Source of the DNA: an uncultured Planctomycetaceae bacterium
GTDB taxonomy: Bacteria > Planctomycetota > Planctomycetia > Pirellulales > UBA1268
Length of the DNA stretch: 52,570 bases
NCBI GenBank assembly: GCA_903951635.1
Contig: CAJBCV010000339.1
Coordinates: forward strand, 1 to 52,570
Direction of reading: 5' to 3'
Shown here: piece after piece, positions 37,991-46,814 of the stretch
Numbering within the stretch: position 1 is the stretch's first letter
Layout of the letters: every line of letters starts with the position of its first letter
The notes under the pieces: model-generated
Seen by the model: only the letters and a program-made list of their open reading frames with translations
Database searches by the model: none
Told to the model about the DNA's origin: nothing
Made by a program: the position numbers and the translations under genes

Positions 37991-40246
37991 CTACACGAGC
38001 CCTTGCCACTTTCGTCCCACCCAAAAGAGCCCGAGCAGCCCGACGAGCGTGGCGAGGGTGAGCGGATGGGCCCAGAGCCGCTCCCGGCGGAGATCGGGGG
38101 GATTCTCGGGAAGCTTGCCGAGCGTCAGGAGGAGTTCGGCCAGATCGGCGGGGGTGGTCACCGAGCCCTCGGTGAGCCGGGCGAGCTCCTCGAGCACCTC
38201 CGGCCGGGCCCGCGCACCGATCTCCTCGCCCGCGGCCCCCTGGACAAATACCGCCGCCTCGAGCCGGTCGCCGGTCTCAGCGCACGCCAAGACCACGCCA
38301 TGGCTCCCCGGCTCGCGCGGCGTCCAGCTCCCCGAGAACACGCCCCACGCACCCTGCTCCCCCGGCGCCGCCAAGCGGATCGTCTCGGTGGCCCCGGAGG
38401 GGGCCGTGACCGTCACCGTGACGGTTCCCGATTGGAGTGGCTCGCCGACCGCGTCGCCGACATTGGCATCGATCGCCACGACCTGCCCGGTCTGGGGCTG
38501 CTCGGGCGTGTAGAGGAGCCGCATCCGCTCCCCCTTGGCCATCGAGCGCCGGTAGGCCATCCAGCGCACCACCTGCCCCCAAAAGCGGTAGTGGTATTTG
38601 TCCTCGACCCCTTTCCGCCACCGCCACGCGCCATCCGTCGCCATGAACAGCACCTTTCCCGCCCCGAACGATCGAGTGACGAGGAGCGGGATCCGCCCCG
38701 ACGCGTTGGCGACGTCGTCGTGGACGGCGAGGACCTCGCTGCCGGCCTTGGCCCTGGCGACGGGCCCATACCACTGAAAGCCGGGGAGCGACTCCCACAC
38801 CGTCGCGTTCTCCTCGGCGCTGTCGGCGAGGCGCGTGAGCAGGCTCGAGCGTCCTTTGTCGGTGAGCGCGAATCGCCCCGGCGTCGTCGTGCCGGTCCCT
38901 TCCGGGCGGTCCTGGTCGAGAACGACCGGAAGGAGATCACCGAGCGCTGTCTCCTCGAGCGACATCTCGTGCCCCAGCCAGCCGGGCATGAAGACGAGCC
39001 CCGCGGCCTGGTATTCGACAAGCTCCTTGAGCAGCCGGCAATCGTCGTCGGTGAGCTGCCCGGCGTCGATCCCGACGTCGCCGAGAAACACGACGTCGAA
39101 CGTCGACAGCTCCTCGATCGATCCGGGAAACTTCTTGATCGCGTCCTTCGAGCCGCCACCGACCTGCGAGAGCCCGGGCTGGAAGAGGAGGCAGGCCAGC
39201 TCGACGCCGGGGTCGCGGGAGAGGGCGTTGCGAAGGTAGCGGTATTCCCACCGCGGCACGCTCTCGACGATGAGGACACGGAGCTTCTCCTCGCGGATCG
39301 CCACCGGCACCGAGCGCGCGTTGTTGTCGGGAAGGAGTTCGCCGGCCTGCGGCGGGACACGGACGGTGAGCGTGTAATCGCCGACGGTGGCCGGGGTCCA
39401 GAGGATGGCGTCGGTCGTCTGCGCCATCGACGCGAGGCGCACTTCCTTCGTGAATCGTTGGCCGTCGGAGGCCTCGACCTCGACGCTCACCATCTGCTCC
39501 CGCGGCAGCGAGCTGCGGATCGTGAACGGCACCCGGAACGGCTTGGCGACGACGCCAGTGACGGCGCTGTCGACGCCCGACACCGCGACGTCGGGAAGCG
39601 GGATGAGGCTTCCGGCCGGGACGGCGAACACCGGCACCCCGGCGAGGCGCAGGCCCGCCGCCGCCTGAACCGGCGGCTTCCCCTCGTTCCAGTCGCCGTC
39701 GGAGGCGATCACCACCCCGCGCAGATTCGGATGACGCTGCACCGCCGACTCGAGCGGATCGAAGAGATTCGTCCCGGAAGACGGCGCATTTCCACCGGCG
39801 GCGCGGATGCTCGAGAAGGGCTCGATGGCGATGGCATACCGCTTTGCGAGTGGACCCCAGAAGCTCGGCTCGGAGAGCGCCGCCACCGCCTCGCGCCGCG
39901 ACAGCGCTGCGGGCCCCTCCCCGCCGTCGCCGGAGACACCCCGGCGGACGTCGACGGTCTCCATGCTCCGCGAATCGTCGACGAGGACCGCGATCGTCGG
40001 CTTGTCGACGGGGCGTCGCTCGGTCACCCACTCCGGCTGATTGAGGAGGATCGCGACGAGCAGCGCGACAAGCAGGCGTAGCCCCTCGAGGAGCCCGAAG
40101 CCCGGCTTGAATCCACTCCGCCACCAGCCGAGCACGCCGACTGTCGCCACGAGGAGCACCAGCACGATCGACACCCCGAGCACCCAGGGGCTCGATTGGA
40201 AGCGGAGGCCGTGCGCGAGCGTGATCACTTCGGCGGGCGTCGTCAC
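37991..40246 (-). CDS. VWA-like and glutamine-amidotransferase-like membrane protein (Bat-type operon)
   Basis: A 751-residue membrane protein with two N-terminal membrane segments (SPWVLGVSIVLVLLVATVGV; LEGLRLLVALLVAILLN) and a von Willebrand A-like domain with a partly conserved MIDAS (VLVDDSRSMETVD). A class-I amidotransferase-like fold follows (VLIVESVPRWEYRYLRNALS; FDVVFLGDVGIDAGQLTDDD; AGLVFMPGWLG), with no catalytic Cys visible, and a C-terminal membrane segment. GTG 40246 has GGAGG 8 nt upstream and overlaps the BatA-like stop (GTGA). Probably part of a membrane complex with the MoxR ATPase. Confidence 0.78.
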   Translation of the reverse strand: MTTPAEVITLAHGLRFQSSPWVLGVSIVLVLLVATVGVLGWWRSGFKPGFGLLEGLRLLVALLVAILLNQPEWVTERRPVDKPTIAVLVDDSRSMETVDVRRGVSGDGGEGPAALSRREAVAALSEPSFWGPLAKRYAIAIEPFSSIRAAGGNAPSSGTNLFDPLESAVQRHPNLRGVVIASDGDWNEGKPPVQAAAGLRLAGVPVFAVPAGSLIPLPDVAVSGVDSAVTGVVAKPFRVPFTIRSSLPREQMVSVEVEASDGQRFTKEVRLASMAQTTDAILWTPATVGDYTLTVRVPPQAGELLPDNNARSVPVAIREEKLRVLIVESVPRWEYRYLRNALSRDPGVELACLLFQPGLSQVGGGSKDAIKKFPGSIEELSTFDVVFLGDVGIDAGQLTDDDCRLLKELVEYQAAGLVFMPGWLGHEMSLEETALGDLLPVVLDQDRPEGTGTTTPGRFALTDKGRSSLLTRLADSAEENATVWESLPGFQWYGPVARAKAGSEVLAVHDDVANASGRIPLLVTRSFGAGKVLFMATDGAWRWRKGVEDKYHYRFWGQVVRWMAYRRSMAKGERMRLLYTPEQPQTGQVVAIDANVGDAVGEPLQSGTVTVTVTAPSGATETIRLAAPGEQGAWGVFSGSWTPREPGSHGVVLACAETGDRLEAAVFVQGAAGEEIGARARPEVLEELARLTEGSVTTPADLAELLLTLGKLPENPPDLRRERLWAHPLTLATLVGLLGLFWVGRKWQGLV

Positions 40247-42291
40247 GGAATCGCCTCCCGGGCCGCGCGGGCCCCCACGACCATGGGCCGATGGGGGAGC
40301 GAGAGCAGCCCCTCGGCCGCAAGCGCGAGCAACAGCGCCATCAGGCAGGGGCGCCACACCTCCTCGACGAGACTGCCGAGCCCGCCGGCCTGCTGCTCGA
40401 AGCGGCTCCACGAGAGCCCCTGGAAGAGCGCATCGACCTGATCGCCGGCGAGGACAGGGCTACAGTCCTCGCGCGGCGGCCGGTTGATCGCCACGAGGCG
40501 GCCGCGCGAGGCGAGGACGCCGGCGTGGAATCCCGACTCGGTCGACGGGCTCGGGGGGCCGGCGATTTGCCGCCAACCCTCGTTCAGAGGAGTTTCCCTG
40601 GCTCCAGGGCCAGCGAACTCTCCAGCGTCGGCCATCCGCGCCGGCCCGACGGCGGCGAGCCCGTCGTCGATCGCCCGTTGGAGAAGGCAGTAGAGAACGA
40701 TGCCGTTGGTGGCGAGATCGGAGTCGCGCGGAGACGGCGTGGTGGCGAGGAAGGCGACGGCGCCCCGATCGCGGGGGGCGCGGCGGAGGAGCGGGAGGTC
40801 TTCCGGCAGCGTCGCCAGATCGGTTCCGGGCCCCGTGACCGCGCACACCCGGCGAATCTCGAGCTCTCCGACCGGGAGTGCCGCTCCGGTGAGCGTGCCG
40901 GCAAGCCAGCCCTCGTCGCTGCGCCACGATGCCGGCCGCAACGGCGGGCTGTGCTCGCTCCAAGCCCCCCAGCCGACTCCGGCAAACGACGCCGCGTTCG
41001 GCGACTCCGGCGGGAGAAACACCACGTCACCCCCCCGATCGACAAACCGCTCGACGATCGCCAGAGTTTCTCCTTCGGGGATCGGCGCCTGCCAGAGGAG
41101 CAGGGCTGCTTCATCCAGCGCCATCCCGGCCGCCTCCGCCGGCGCGACGACATCGACCGCGGCGGTGAGGAGCTTGTCGGGGGGAATCCCGACGACCAGT
41201 TCAAGCGCGTCGCGTGCCCGGGGATCCTCGGCAACGATCACGGTCCGCCGCGTCGGCGCCTTCCCGAACGTGAAATAGGCTTCGTTGTCGGCCGGGTTGA
41301 CGTCGGCAGGGATCGTCACCCGCCCCCAGCCGCTCGCCCGGGCCAGATCGCTCGGCTCCCCGTCGCCGGAAGCGAGCGCTGCCGGATCGACCGGGATCGC
41401 ATGCCTCGAGAGGACCGCCTCGGTGCCGGCAAGCTCGATCTCGATCGTCGACCGAGCTCCGCCGAGCTCGACGGTCACCGGAACGCGCACCGGGCCCTGA
41501 TCGCGCTGCCGGCGCAGGGCCAGGTCGAGGAGGAGCTCCCATCCCTTGCCGCGGGGCTCGAGCGTCGCCTTCGTGACGCGGACGGCGAGGTTGTCCTCCC
41601 CGGGGTCGGTGGCCGCGAGGAGATTCACGCGCACCCCCTGGGGAATCGCCGCAATCTCCGCGCGGATCGCCGGCCAAGCGCCGTCCGCCGGCTTCCAATC
41701 GTTGACGCGCTCGTCGGAGCAGATCCAGATCGAGCCGGCCGCTGCGGTGTCGGCCCGAAGCTGGGCGCAGGCCGCCTGGAGCATCTTCGGCAGATCGGCC
41801 GGGGCGGCGGTGGGCTCCGTCTCGGGGAGCGCCGCAAGGGCCCGGGGACTGGCCAACTCCAAGGGGGATCCGGTCACGCTGTCGATGAGAATCACCCGCT
41901 TCGTGCCGAGGGTCTCCAGCGCCGAGACGACCTGCCGCCGGGCCGTGGCGAGCTTCGATTCACCACCGGCGACGGCGGCTTGGGTCATACTCGGCGAGCG
42001 GTCGAGGAGGACGATCGCTGCGGCCTCATCGCCGCCGAGGCTCGCCAGCCATCCGCGCGACAGCGGCCGGCTCACCGCGAACACCGCCGCCGCCACGGCG
42101 AGCATGCGGAGGGCGAGGATCAGCCATTGCCGCAGCCGACTGTAGCCGCGAGAGAGGGCCTTGGCGGCAAGGAGGAAGCGCATCGCCGCCCACTCCACCG
42201 ACTGGAAGCGCCACTGATTGACGAGGTGGATGATCACCGGCAGCGCCACGATCGGCAGCGCCAGGAGGAGCCACGGCTGAAGGAACGTCAT
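40243..42291 (-). CDS. BatA-like membrane protein with VWA-like domain
   Basis: A 682-residue protein with the BatA N-terminal domain (FLQPWLLLALPIVALPVIIHL, then RWQ-type VEWAAMRFLLAA and LRQWLILALRMLAVAAAVFA). A VWA domain with MIDAS-like DRSPSM follows (IVLLDRSPSMTQ), then beta domains, a Rossmann-like region and a C-terminal hydrophobic segment. BatA proteins form membrane complexes with MoxR ATPases (aerotolerance operons in Bacteroidetes); the role in planctomycetes is unknown. ATG 42291 overlaps the DUF58 stop (ATGA); a longer frame to 42348 would overlap DUF58 more deeply. Confidence 0.82.
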   Translation of the reverse strand: MTFLQPWLLLALPIVALPVIIHLVNQWRFQSVEWAAMRFLLAAKALSRGYSRLRQWLILALRMLAVAAAVFAVSRPLSRGWLASLGGDEAAAIVLLDRSPSMTQAAVAGGESKLATARRQVVSALETLGTKRVILIDSVTGSPLELASPRALAALPETEPTAAPADLPKMLQAACAQLRADTAAAGSIWICSDERVNDWKPADGAWPAIRAEIAAIPQGVRVNLLAATDPGEDNLAVRVTKATLEPRGKGWELLLDLALRRQRDQGPVRVPVTVELGGARSTIEIELAGTEAVLSRHAIPVDPAALASGDGEPSDLARASGWGRVTIPADVNPADNEAYFTFGKAPTRRTVIVAEDPRARDALELVVGIPPDKLLTAAVDVVAPAEAAGMALDEAALLLWQAPIPEGETLAIVERFVDRGGDVVFLPPESPNAASFAGVGWGAWSEHSPPLRPASWRSDEGWLAGTLTGAALPVGELEIRRVCAVTGPGTDLATLPEDLPLLRRAPRDRGAVAFLATTPSPRDSDLATNGIVLYCLLQRAIDDGLAAVGPARMADAGEFAGPGARETPLNEGWRQIAGPPSPSTESGFHAGVLASRGRLVAINRPPREDCSPVLAGDQVDALFQGLSWSRFEQQAGGLGSLVEEVWRPCLMALLLALAAEGLLSLPHRPMVVGARAAREAIP

Positions 42292-43199
42292 CGCCGCCCC
42301 CTGCCCGTGGCCCGGCCGACGAGGAACCGGGCGAGGAGCTTCTCGCAATCATCGTCGAGGCTCACCTGATGGTGGTCGATCCCCTGCTCGAGGACGATGC
42401 CGCGGATCGCGTCGAGCCAAGCCTCGAGCGCCTGCCGATACCGCGCTTGGATGTCGAGCGGATCGGCAAACAGCGCGCTGCCCCCTTCCATGTCGAGAAA
42501 CCGGGTCGGCCGGCGGAAGTCGAAGCGGATCTCCTGCGGATCGAGGAGATGGAAGAGGGCGACGTCGTGGCGGCGAAAGCGGAGGTGCCCGAGCGCCCCG
42601 GCAAGGGCCTCGGGCTCCATGAACAAGTCGGAGAGGATCACGATCAGGGCCCGCTGGCGAACGGTCTCGGCGATCTCGTGGAGCACCTGGGGAAGGTGCG
42701 AGGCCCCCTGCGGCCGGACCTCCTCGAGGGCATCGAGGACGAGACGAAGATGGGCGGGATTGCGACGCGGGGGGAGATGACGCACGACCGATTCGGCCAC
42801 GCACGAGATGCCGACCGCGTCCCCCTGTCGGCAGGCGAGGAAGGCGAGCGTGCCGGCGATCCGCCGGGCAAACTCGATCCGCGTGGTTCCGGTCGAGCCA
42901 TAATTCATCGAGCCGCTGGAGTCGACCACGAGGCACAGTCGCAGATTCGTGTCGGCCTCGTATTCCTTGACGTAATTCCGGTCGGTGCGTCCCCACACGC
43001 GCCAGTCGAGGCGGCGGAGGTCGTCGCCGGGGACATACTTCCGATACTCGGCAAACTCGACGCTCGCCCCGCGGTGGGGGCTCGTGTGCCGCCCCGAGAC
43101 CCCGCCGACCATCGGTCGCCGCGCAAGGAGCGGCACCGCGGCGAGCCGGGAGAGCATGCCGCTGTCGAGGAACGTCCGCGTGGCCCGGTCGTGGAGCAT
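42288..43199 (-). CDS. DUF58 (VWA-like) protein
   Basis: A 303-residue soluble protein: the DUF58 core RRLDWRVWGRTDRNYVKEYE, then a VWA fold starting with LCLVVDSSGSMNYG (intact DxSxS MIDAS) and ending with LIVILSDLFMEPEAL. DUF58 proteins are standard partners of MoxR AAA+ ATPases, and the gene starts 3 nt after the moxR-like stop. It is likely a metal-dependent adaptor presented to the ATPase. Confidence 0.9.
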   Translation of the reverse strand: MLHDRATRTFLDSGMLSRLAAVPLLARRPMVGGVSGRHTSPHRGASVEFAEYRKYVPGDDLRRLDWRVWGRTDRNYVKEYEADTNLRLCLVVDSSGSMNYGSTGTTRIEFARRIAGTLAFLACRQGDAVGISCVAESVVRHLPPRRNPAHLRLVLDALEEVRPQGASHLPQVLHEIAETVRQRALIVILSDLFMEPEALAGALGHLRFRRHDVALFHLLDPQEIRFDFRRPTRFLDMEGGSALFADPLDIQARYRQALEAWLDAIRGIVLEQGIDHHQVSLDDDCEKLLARFLVGRATGRGRR

Positions 43200-43202
43200 C
43201 GG

Positions 43203-44237
43203 TCAGCCGCTGGTGGTGGCGAGCGCATCGGTCACGAGTCGCTCGCAGATCCTTCGGGCATCAATTCCTTCCGCCTGGGCGGCGAAGGTGGTGAGGACGC
43301 GGTGCGCGAGGACCGGCGCCGCGACGGCGGCGATATCTTCCAGCCGCACCATATATCCGCCGGTGAGCGCCGCGCGGGCCTTCGCTCCGAGGATCAGATA
43401 CTGCACCGCGCGGGGGCCGGCTCCCCAGGCGACGAGGGGCTTGAGCCAGTCGGGCGCCGAGCCCCCCTGCGGACGCGTCCGCCGCACGAGCTTCGTGGCG
43501 AAGTGATAAATGTGATCGGGGACGGGCACCCGGCGGACGAGGTGCTGAAACTCGATGATCTCCGCCGCGGAGAGGACATGATCGAGCGGCGGAAGCGTGT
43601 CGCCGGTCGTCGTCCGGGCGATCATCACCTCCTCCTCCTCGCTCGGGTAATCGACCTCGATGAGGAACATGAAGCGATCGAGTTGGGCCTCGGGAAGCGG
43701 ATAGGTTCCCTCCTGCTCGACCGGGTTTTGCGTGGCGAGGACGAAGAACGGTGGCTCGAGGCGCGACGTCTTGCCGACGACCGTCACCTTCTGCTCCTGC
43801 ATCGCCTCGAGCATCGCCGCCTGCGTCTTCGGCGGCGCCCGGTTGATCTCATCGGCGAGGACGATGTTGGCAAACACCGGCCCGGGCACGAAACTGAACT
43901 CGCGCCGCCCGCCGGCCGACTCCTGGAGGATGTCGGTGCCGGTGATATCCATCGGCATCAGGTCGGGGGTGAACTGGATCCGACTGAACTTCAGCGACAC
44001 CGCCTCGGCGAGCCGGCTGACGAGGAGCGTCTTGGCGAGGCCGGGAACGCCGACGAGGAGGGCATGGCCGCGGGCGAAGAGACAGATCGCGAGCCGCTCG
44101 ATCGTGTCTGCCTGGCCGATGATCACCCGCCCAAGCTCGTCCTGGAGACGACGGTAGGCGGTGCGGAGCCGATCGAGCTTCGCCACGTCGTCGTCGCCGA
44201 GGCGGGTTTCGGGGCCGGGGGCAGACGCTGAAGCCAT
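43203..44237 (-). CDS. MoxR-family AAA+ ATPase
   Basis: A 344-residue ATPase: Walker A GVPGLAKT, Walker B IVLADEINRAPPKTQAAMLEAMQE, sensor-1 FFVLATQNPVEQEGTYPLPEAQLDRF and the C-terminal helical lid. MoxR proteins act as chaperones that mature or activate VWA-domain partners; the two downstream genes encode such partners. ATG 44237 has GGAGAA 6-7 nt upstream; a longer open frame to 44597 is rejected because it overlaps the pterin dehydratase gene. First gene of the block. Confidence 0.93.
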   Translation of the reverse strand: MASASAPGPETRLGDDDVAKLDRLRTAYRRLQDELGRVIIGQADTIERLAICLFARGHALLVGVPGLAKTLLVSRLAEAVSLKFSRIQFTPDLMPMDITGTDILQESAGGRREFSFVPGPVFANIVLADEINRAPPKTQAAMLEAMQEQKVTVVGKTSRLEPPFFVLATQNPVEQEGTYPLPEAQLDRFMFLIEVDYPSEEEEVMIARTTTGDTLPPLDHVLSAAEIIEFQHLVRRVPVPDHIYHFATKLVRRTRPQGGSAPDWLKPLVAWGAGPRAVQYLILGAKARAALTGGYMVRLEDIAAVAAPVLAHRVLTTFAAQAEGIDARRICERLVTDALATTSG

Positions 44238-44395
44238 GGGATTCTCCAACCAAACGACACCAAAACGGGCGCATCCACGCAGGCAGACCGGGGCCAAGCG
44301 ACCGCCCCACGCCAGGCAGACTAACCGAAAGCCATCGCCACCTCCATCGAGGGGGCGGAGCGAGTCGGGGAAGCGTTGCGGTCCCCTGCCTCTGC

Positions 44396-44746
44396 TCAGG
44401 CGGGAGCGAGCGAATCGATCTTTGCCGCCAGGCGGAAATCGTTGATCGAGAGACCGCCAATGGCGTGGGTGGTCAGTTCCACCCGGAGCCGACGGTAGCC
44501 CTCGAGATGGAGATCGGGGTGGTGACGCTCGCGTTCGGCGAGCGCCCCGATGGAATTGGCGAGTTTGATCGCCGTCCGGAAGTCGGCGAGGGTCCACTCG
44601 CGGCGGATGTGAGCGCCGTCGGGCAAAAGGCTCCAGGCCGGCAGTTCGGCCAGGCAGGCCGCCACCTCGTCGGCGTCGAGAGCCGGCACCCCCCCTTCGC
44701 AGGGCACGCAGCGTTCGGCCAGAAGATCATCGCGTGATACGCCCAT
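44396..44746 (-). CDS. Pterin-4a-carbinolamine dehydratase
   Basis: Dehydrates 4a-hydroxytetrahydrobiopterin, recycling the pterin cofactor of aromatic hydroxylases. The 116-residue protein matches the family signature ERERHHPDLHLEGYRRL followed by VELTTHAIGGLSINDF. The length is typical. AAGGAG lies 8 nt before the ATG. No hydroxylase gene is nearby; planctomycetes often carry the gene alone. Confidence 0.92.
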   Translation of the reverse strand: MGVSRDDLLAERCVPCEGGVPALDADEVAACLAELPAWSLLPDGAHIRREWTLADFRTAIKLANSIGALAERERHHPDLHLEGYRRLRVELTTHAIGGLSINDFRLAAKIDSLAPA

Positions 44747-44900
44747 CGATCGGCTCCTTCACTCCACACCAGGCACCGCTCCCACGATACCCGGCCGGCG
44801 GTGAAGCGTGCAGCTCTTGCCCTCGTGACGGGGGCCGCGGAAGCGGCGGGGCTCTGGATTCCCCACGCTCCCGCGGCCACGCCGTCCACGAAGGAGCGGT

Positions 44901-45104
44901 TCAACTGCCGCGGGAGAGCGGTGCAGCATCGGACGAGCGGATTCCGGCTGCCTTTCGCTGCCGCTGTCGGATCAGCGCCCGGGAGACGTTTTGGCCGATG
45001 CGGTGCGCGGCCCGGTCGACGGCCACGGTCCAGTCGGAGTCGACGACCATCGCGACGACGAGGCCGACGCCGTCGTGACCGATTCGTTCCAGGCCCACAG
45101 GCAC
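44901..45104 (-). CDS. Possible small hypothetical protein
   Basis: A frame of about 67 residues from GTG 45104, with GC-ending codons across most of its length (VGLVVAMVVDSDWTVAVDRA, then HRIGQNVSRALIRQRQ), which suggests real coding use. No ribosome binding site is visible and the start is uncertain; the same frame runs upstream to 45224. It lies in the 480-nt gap between the pterin dehydratase and the next plus-strand gene; nothing else was recognised in that gap. I do not recognise the family. Confidence 0.3.
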   Translation of the reverse strand: MPVGLERIGHDGVGLVVAMVVDSDWTVAVDRAAHRIGQNVSRALIRQRQRKAAGIRSSDAAPLSRGS

Positions 45105-45227
45105 TTCATTGCAATGCAGTAAGGATCGCCGGTCGAGGGCTGTTATTGAGTCACAATGCCGACGGTTTCGAAAGGAACTGAGGGTCTCTCTCCGCGTTCC
45201 GATCGAACCAAAACACAGCCACAAGCC

Positions 45228-45665
45228 ATGACGCTTCGCGAACTCTTCGATTCGGTCACGTCGTCCGCGGCCGGTGGGTTCCTACCGATCGTGCTGCCAT
45301 CAACGCCGCCCGACAGCAGGACGTTCAAGATCCGGATCGACAATCCGCGGGGTGTGCCGGCGCACTACGGCGTGGCCCGTCTGCGACGAACGGGCCGGCC
45401 GGTAGCGGAGATCGATGTCGCGGAACGACGGGTTGGCGTGCCGACGCGGCGGACGATTCAACTCCCGCTCGACGAAACCTCGGTCACCGCCGATCACCTG
45501 ATCACGATCCGTGCCGGCGGGCGGACGTCGAAACTCGTCCTTTACCGGGAACTCCTCGCCGAGTGGCTCAAGGGCACGACGCCCGAGGTGAGCGTCTCGA
45601 TCGCCGCCACGGGAGCCGTTCGCTTCAGCGTCAGCCACCCCGTCCGCCAGCCTGGAGCGGCGTGA
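45228..45665 (+). CDS. Hypothetical protein
   Basis: A 145-residue protein from ATG 45228, with an alternating hydrophobic, beta-rich pattern (FLPIVLPSTPPDSRTFKIRI; GRPVAEIDVAERRVG; TSVTADHLITIRAGG; VSVSIAATGAVRFSV). No signal peptide or known domain is visible. An earlier in-frame ATG (45156) adds 24 polar residues, and neither start has a clear ribosome binding site. The complementary strand is also open over most of the gene; the plus frame looks more protein-like. Confidence 0.45.
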   Translation: MTLRELFDSVTSSAAGGFLPIVLPSTPPDSRTFKIRIDNPRGVPAHYGVARLRRTGRPVAEIDVAERRVGVPTRRTIQLPLDETSVTADHLITIRAGGRTSKLVLYRELLAEWLKGTTPEVSVSIAATGAVRFSVSHPVRQPGAA

Positions 45666-45740
45666 CGCTCTTTGACGCAGCCGCAGTTTGCAGCGGCACG
45701 AAGGGTTGGGGGCGCGACCTGGGACTGCGGCGAAGATCGG

Positions 45741-46607
45741 TCACGTGGATCGCATCGCCGTCTTGCCGAGAAAACGCCCCAGGGCCGCTCCGCCCAAGGC
45801 CAGTCCAGGGATCAGGAGCATGTGGTTCTCGTCCAGCAGGAACAACGACAAAAGACCGGCGCAGCCGCCGAGAACGAAGCCCAGAACGCCTCCCAAGACG
45901 CTGCCGAGCAGTTCGGCTGGGCGGAAGGTGTTTTCCACGGTCAACCCGGGCAGAGGGGCTTCGCTCACCGCATTGGCGAGCACATCCAGCAGGTCGTTGG
46001 CGACGGTCAACAGGCTCTCGCGTTCCCTGCCTTCCAAAATGGTGTCACTCACACCGGGCCTGAGGGTCCGGGTCTGCGGGGCACGCATCGTCAGCCCCCC
46101 CTTCCCCACCTCGATCGATCCCGTGACGGCGGTGGCCAGAAAACGGAGAACGCTGGGCTTGCAGATCGAAGCCATCTCGGCAGGGCTGGGAACGGGCTCA
46201 TCGGTGGAGTGTGGAGATGCCGCTAGGGCGCGGCGGACGCCTCCACCGAAGAGAAGGTAGTTGTTACTGAAGGCCTCGAGCATCCGCTGGTCATCGAGCG
46301 GGGCGGTGGCTGCCAGCTTCAACTCGAGCCCCTTGATACCCACGATGCTCAAGGCTCCAGCCTCGCGCCGGGCCACGAGGTCGAACGAGGGGAGGTTCAA
46401 TCCCGCGGTGGGGATCACGACGATCGTCTGCCAAACGGAATACACCGCACCGTCACTGGGCTTTTCCACCCGAACATCGACGATTTCGAACAGTCTGTTT
46501 CGATCGATTCCGAGAACGTGATCGCGGGAACTGCCTGCCTGCCCGGCCCGGTACTCGTATCCGTTCTCCTCGGCCCAATCGAGATTTTTGTTTCGAGGAC
46601 TGTTCAT
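45741..46607 (-). CDS. Hypothetical protein with C-terminal membrane hairpin
   Basis: A 288-residue protein: a soluble N-terminal part (LDWAEENGYEYRAGQAG; SVWQTIVVIPTAGLNLPSFDL; IVGIKGLELKL) and two C-terminal membrane helices (LLGSVLGGVLGFVLGGCAGLL; MLLIPGLALGGAALGRFLG) with glycine-rich faces. The frame is open to 47213, but ATG 46607 is preferred because the upstream part lies antisense to the homocysteine methyltransferase. Function unknown. Confidence 0.65.
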   Translation of the reverse strand: MNSPRNKNLDWAEENGYEYRAGQAGSSRDHVLGIDRNRLFEIVDVRVEKPSDGAVYSVWQTIVVIPTAGLNLPSFDLVARREAGALSIVGIKGLELKLAATAPLDDQRMLEAFSNNYLLFGGGVRRALAASPHSTDEPVPSPAEMASICKPSVLRFLATAVTGSIEVGKGGLTMRAPQTRTLRPGVSDTILEGRERESLLTVANDLLDVLANAVSEAPLPGLTVENTFRPAELLGSVLGGVLGFVLGGCAGLLSLFLLDENHMLLIPGLALGGAALGRFLGKTAMRST

Positions 46608-46693
46608 CGGTCTGTTCTCGAGTGAATCGGCAAGCACCGGCCTGAAGCGGCCCACGCCTTCCCGACTGCGGGGAAGGCTACATAATGCTCCCG

Positions 46694-46757
46694 AGCAGGC
46701 CGTGGAGAAAGTGCCCGTCGCCGGATGCGGCAGCCGACACTCCCGAAAGACCTCATC
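46694..46757 (+). repeat. Dispersed intergenic repeat, copy B
   Basis: Starts AGCAGGCCGTGGAGAAAGTG and matches copy A at 4626 at about 85 percent of positions in the same orientation. Its self-complementary core has decayed (GTCGCC-GGAT-GCGGCAG), and the flanking hairpins of copy A are absent. It sits upstream of the homocysteine methyltransferase start. Confidence 0.6.
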
Positions 46758-46814
46758 CCCCCCCACCTGCGCCAGAGTACGGCCTGCCTCGGAGAAATCA
46801 CGGATGAACCAGAA

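Noticed and set aside
42369..44231. 620-codon open frame on the plus strand
   Set aside because: Antisense to the DUF58 and MoxR genes, which have clear motifs; the plus frame has none.
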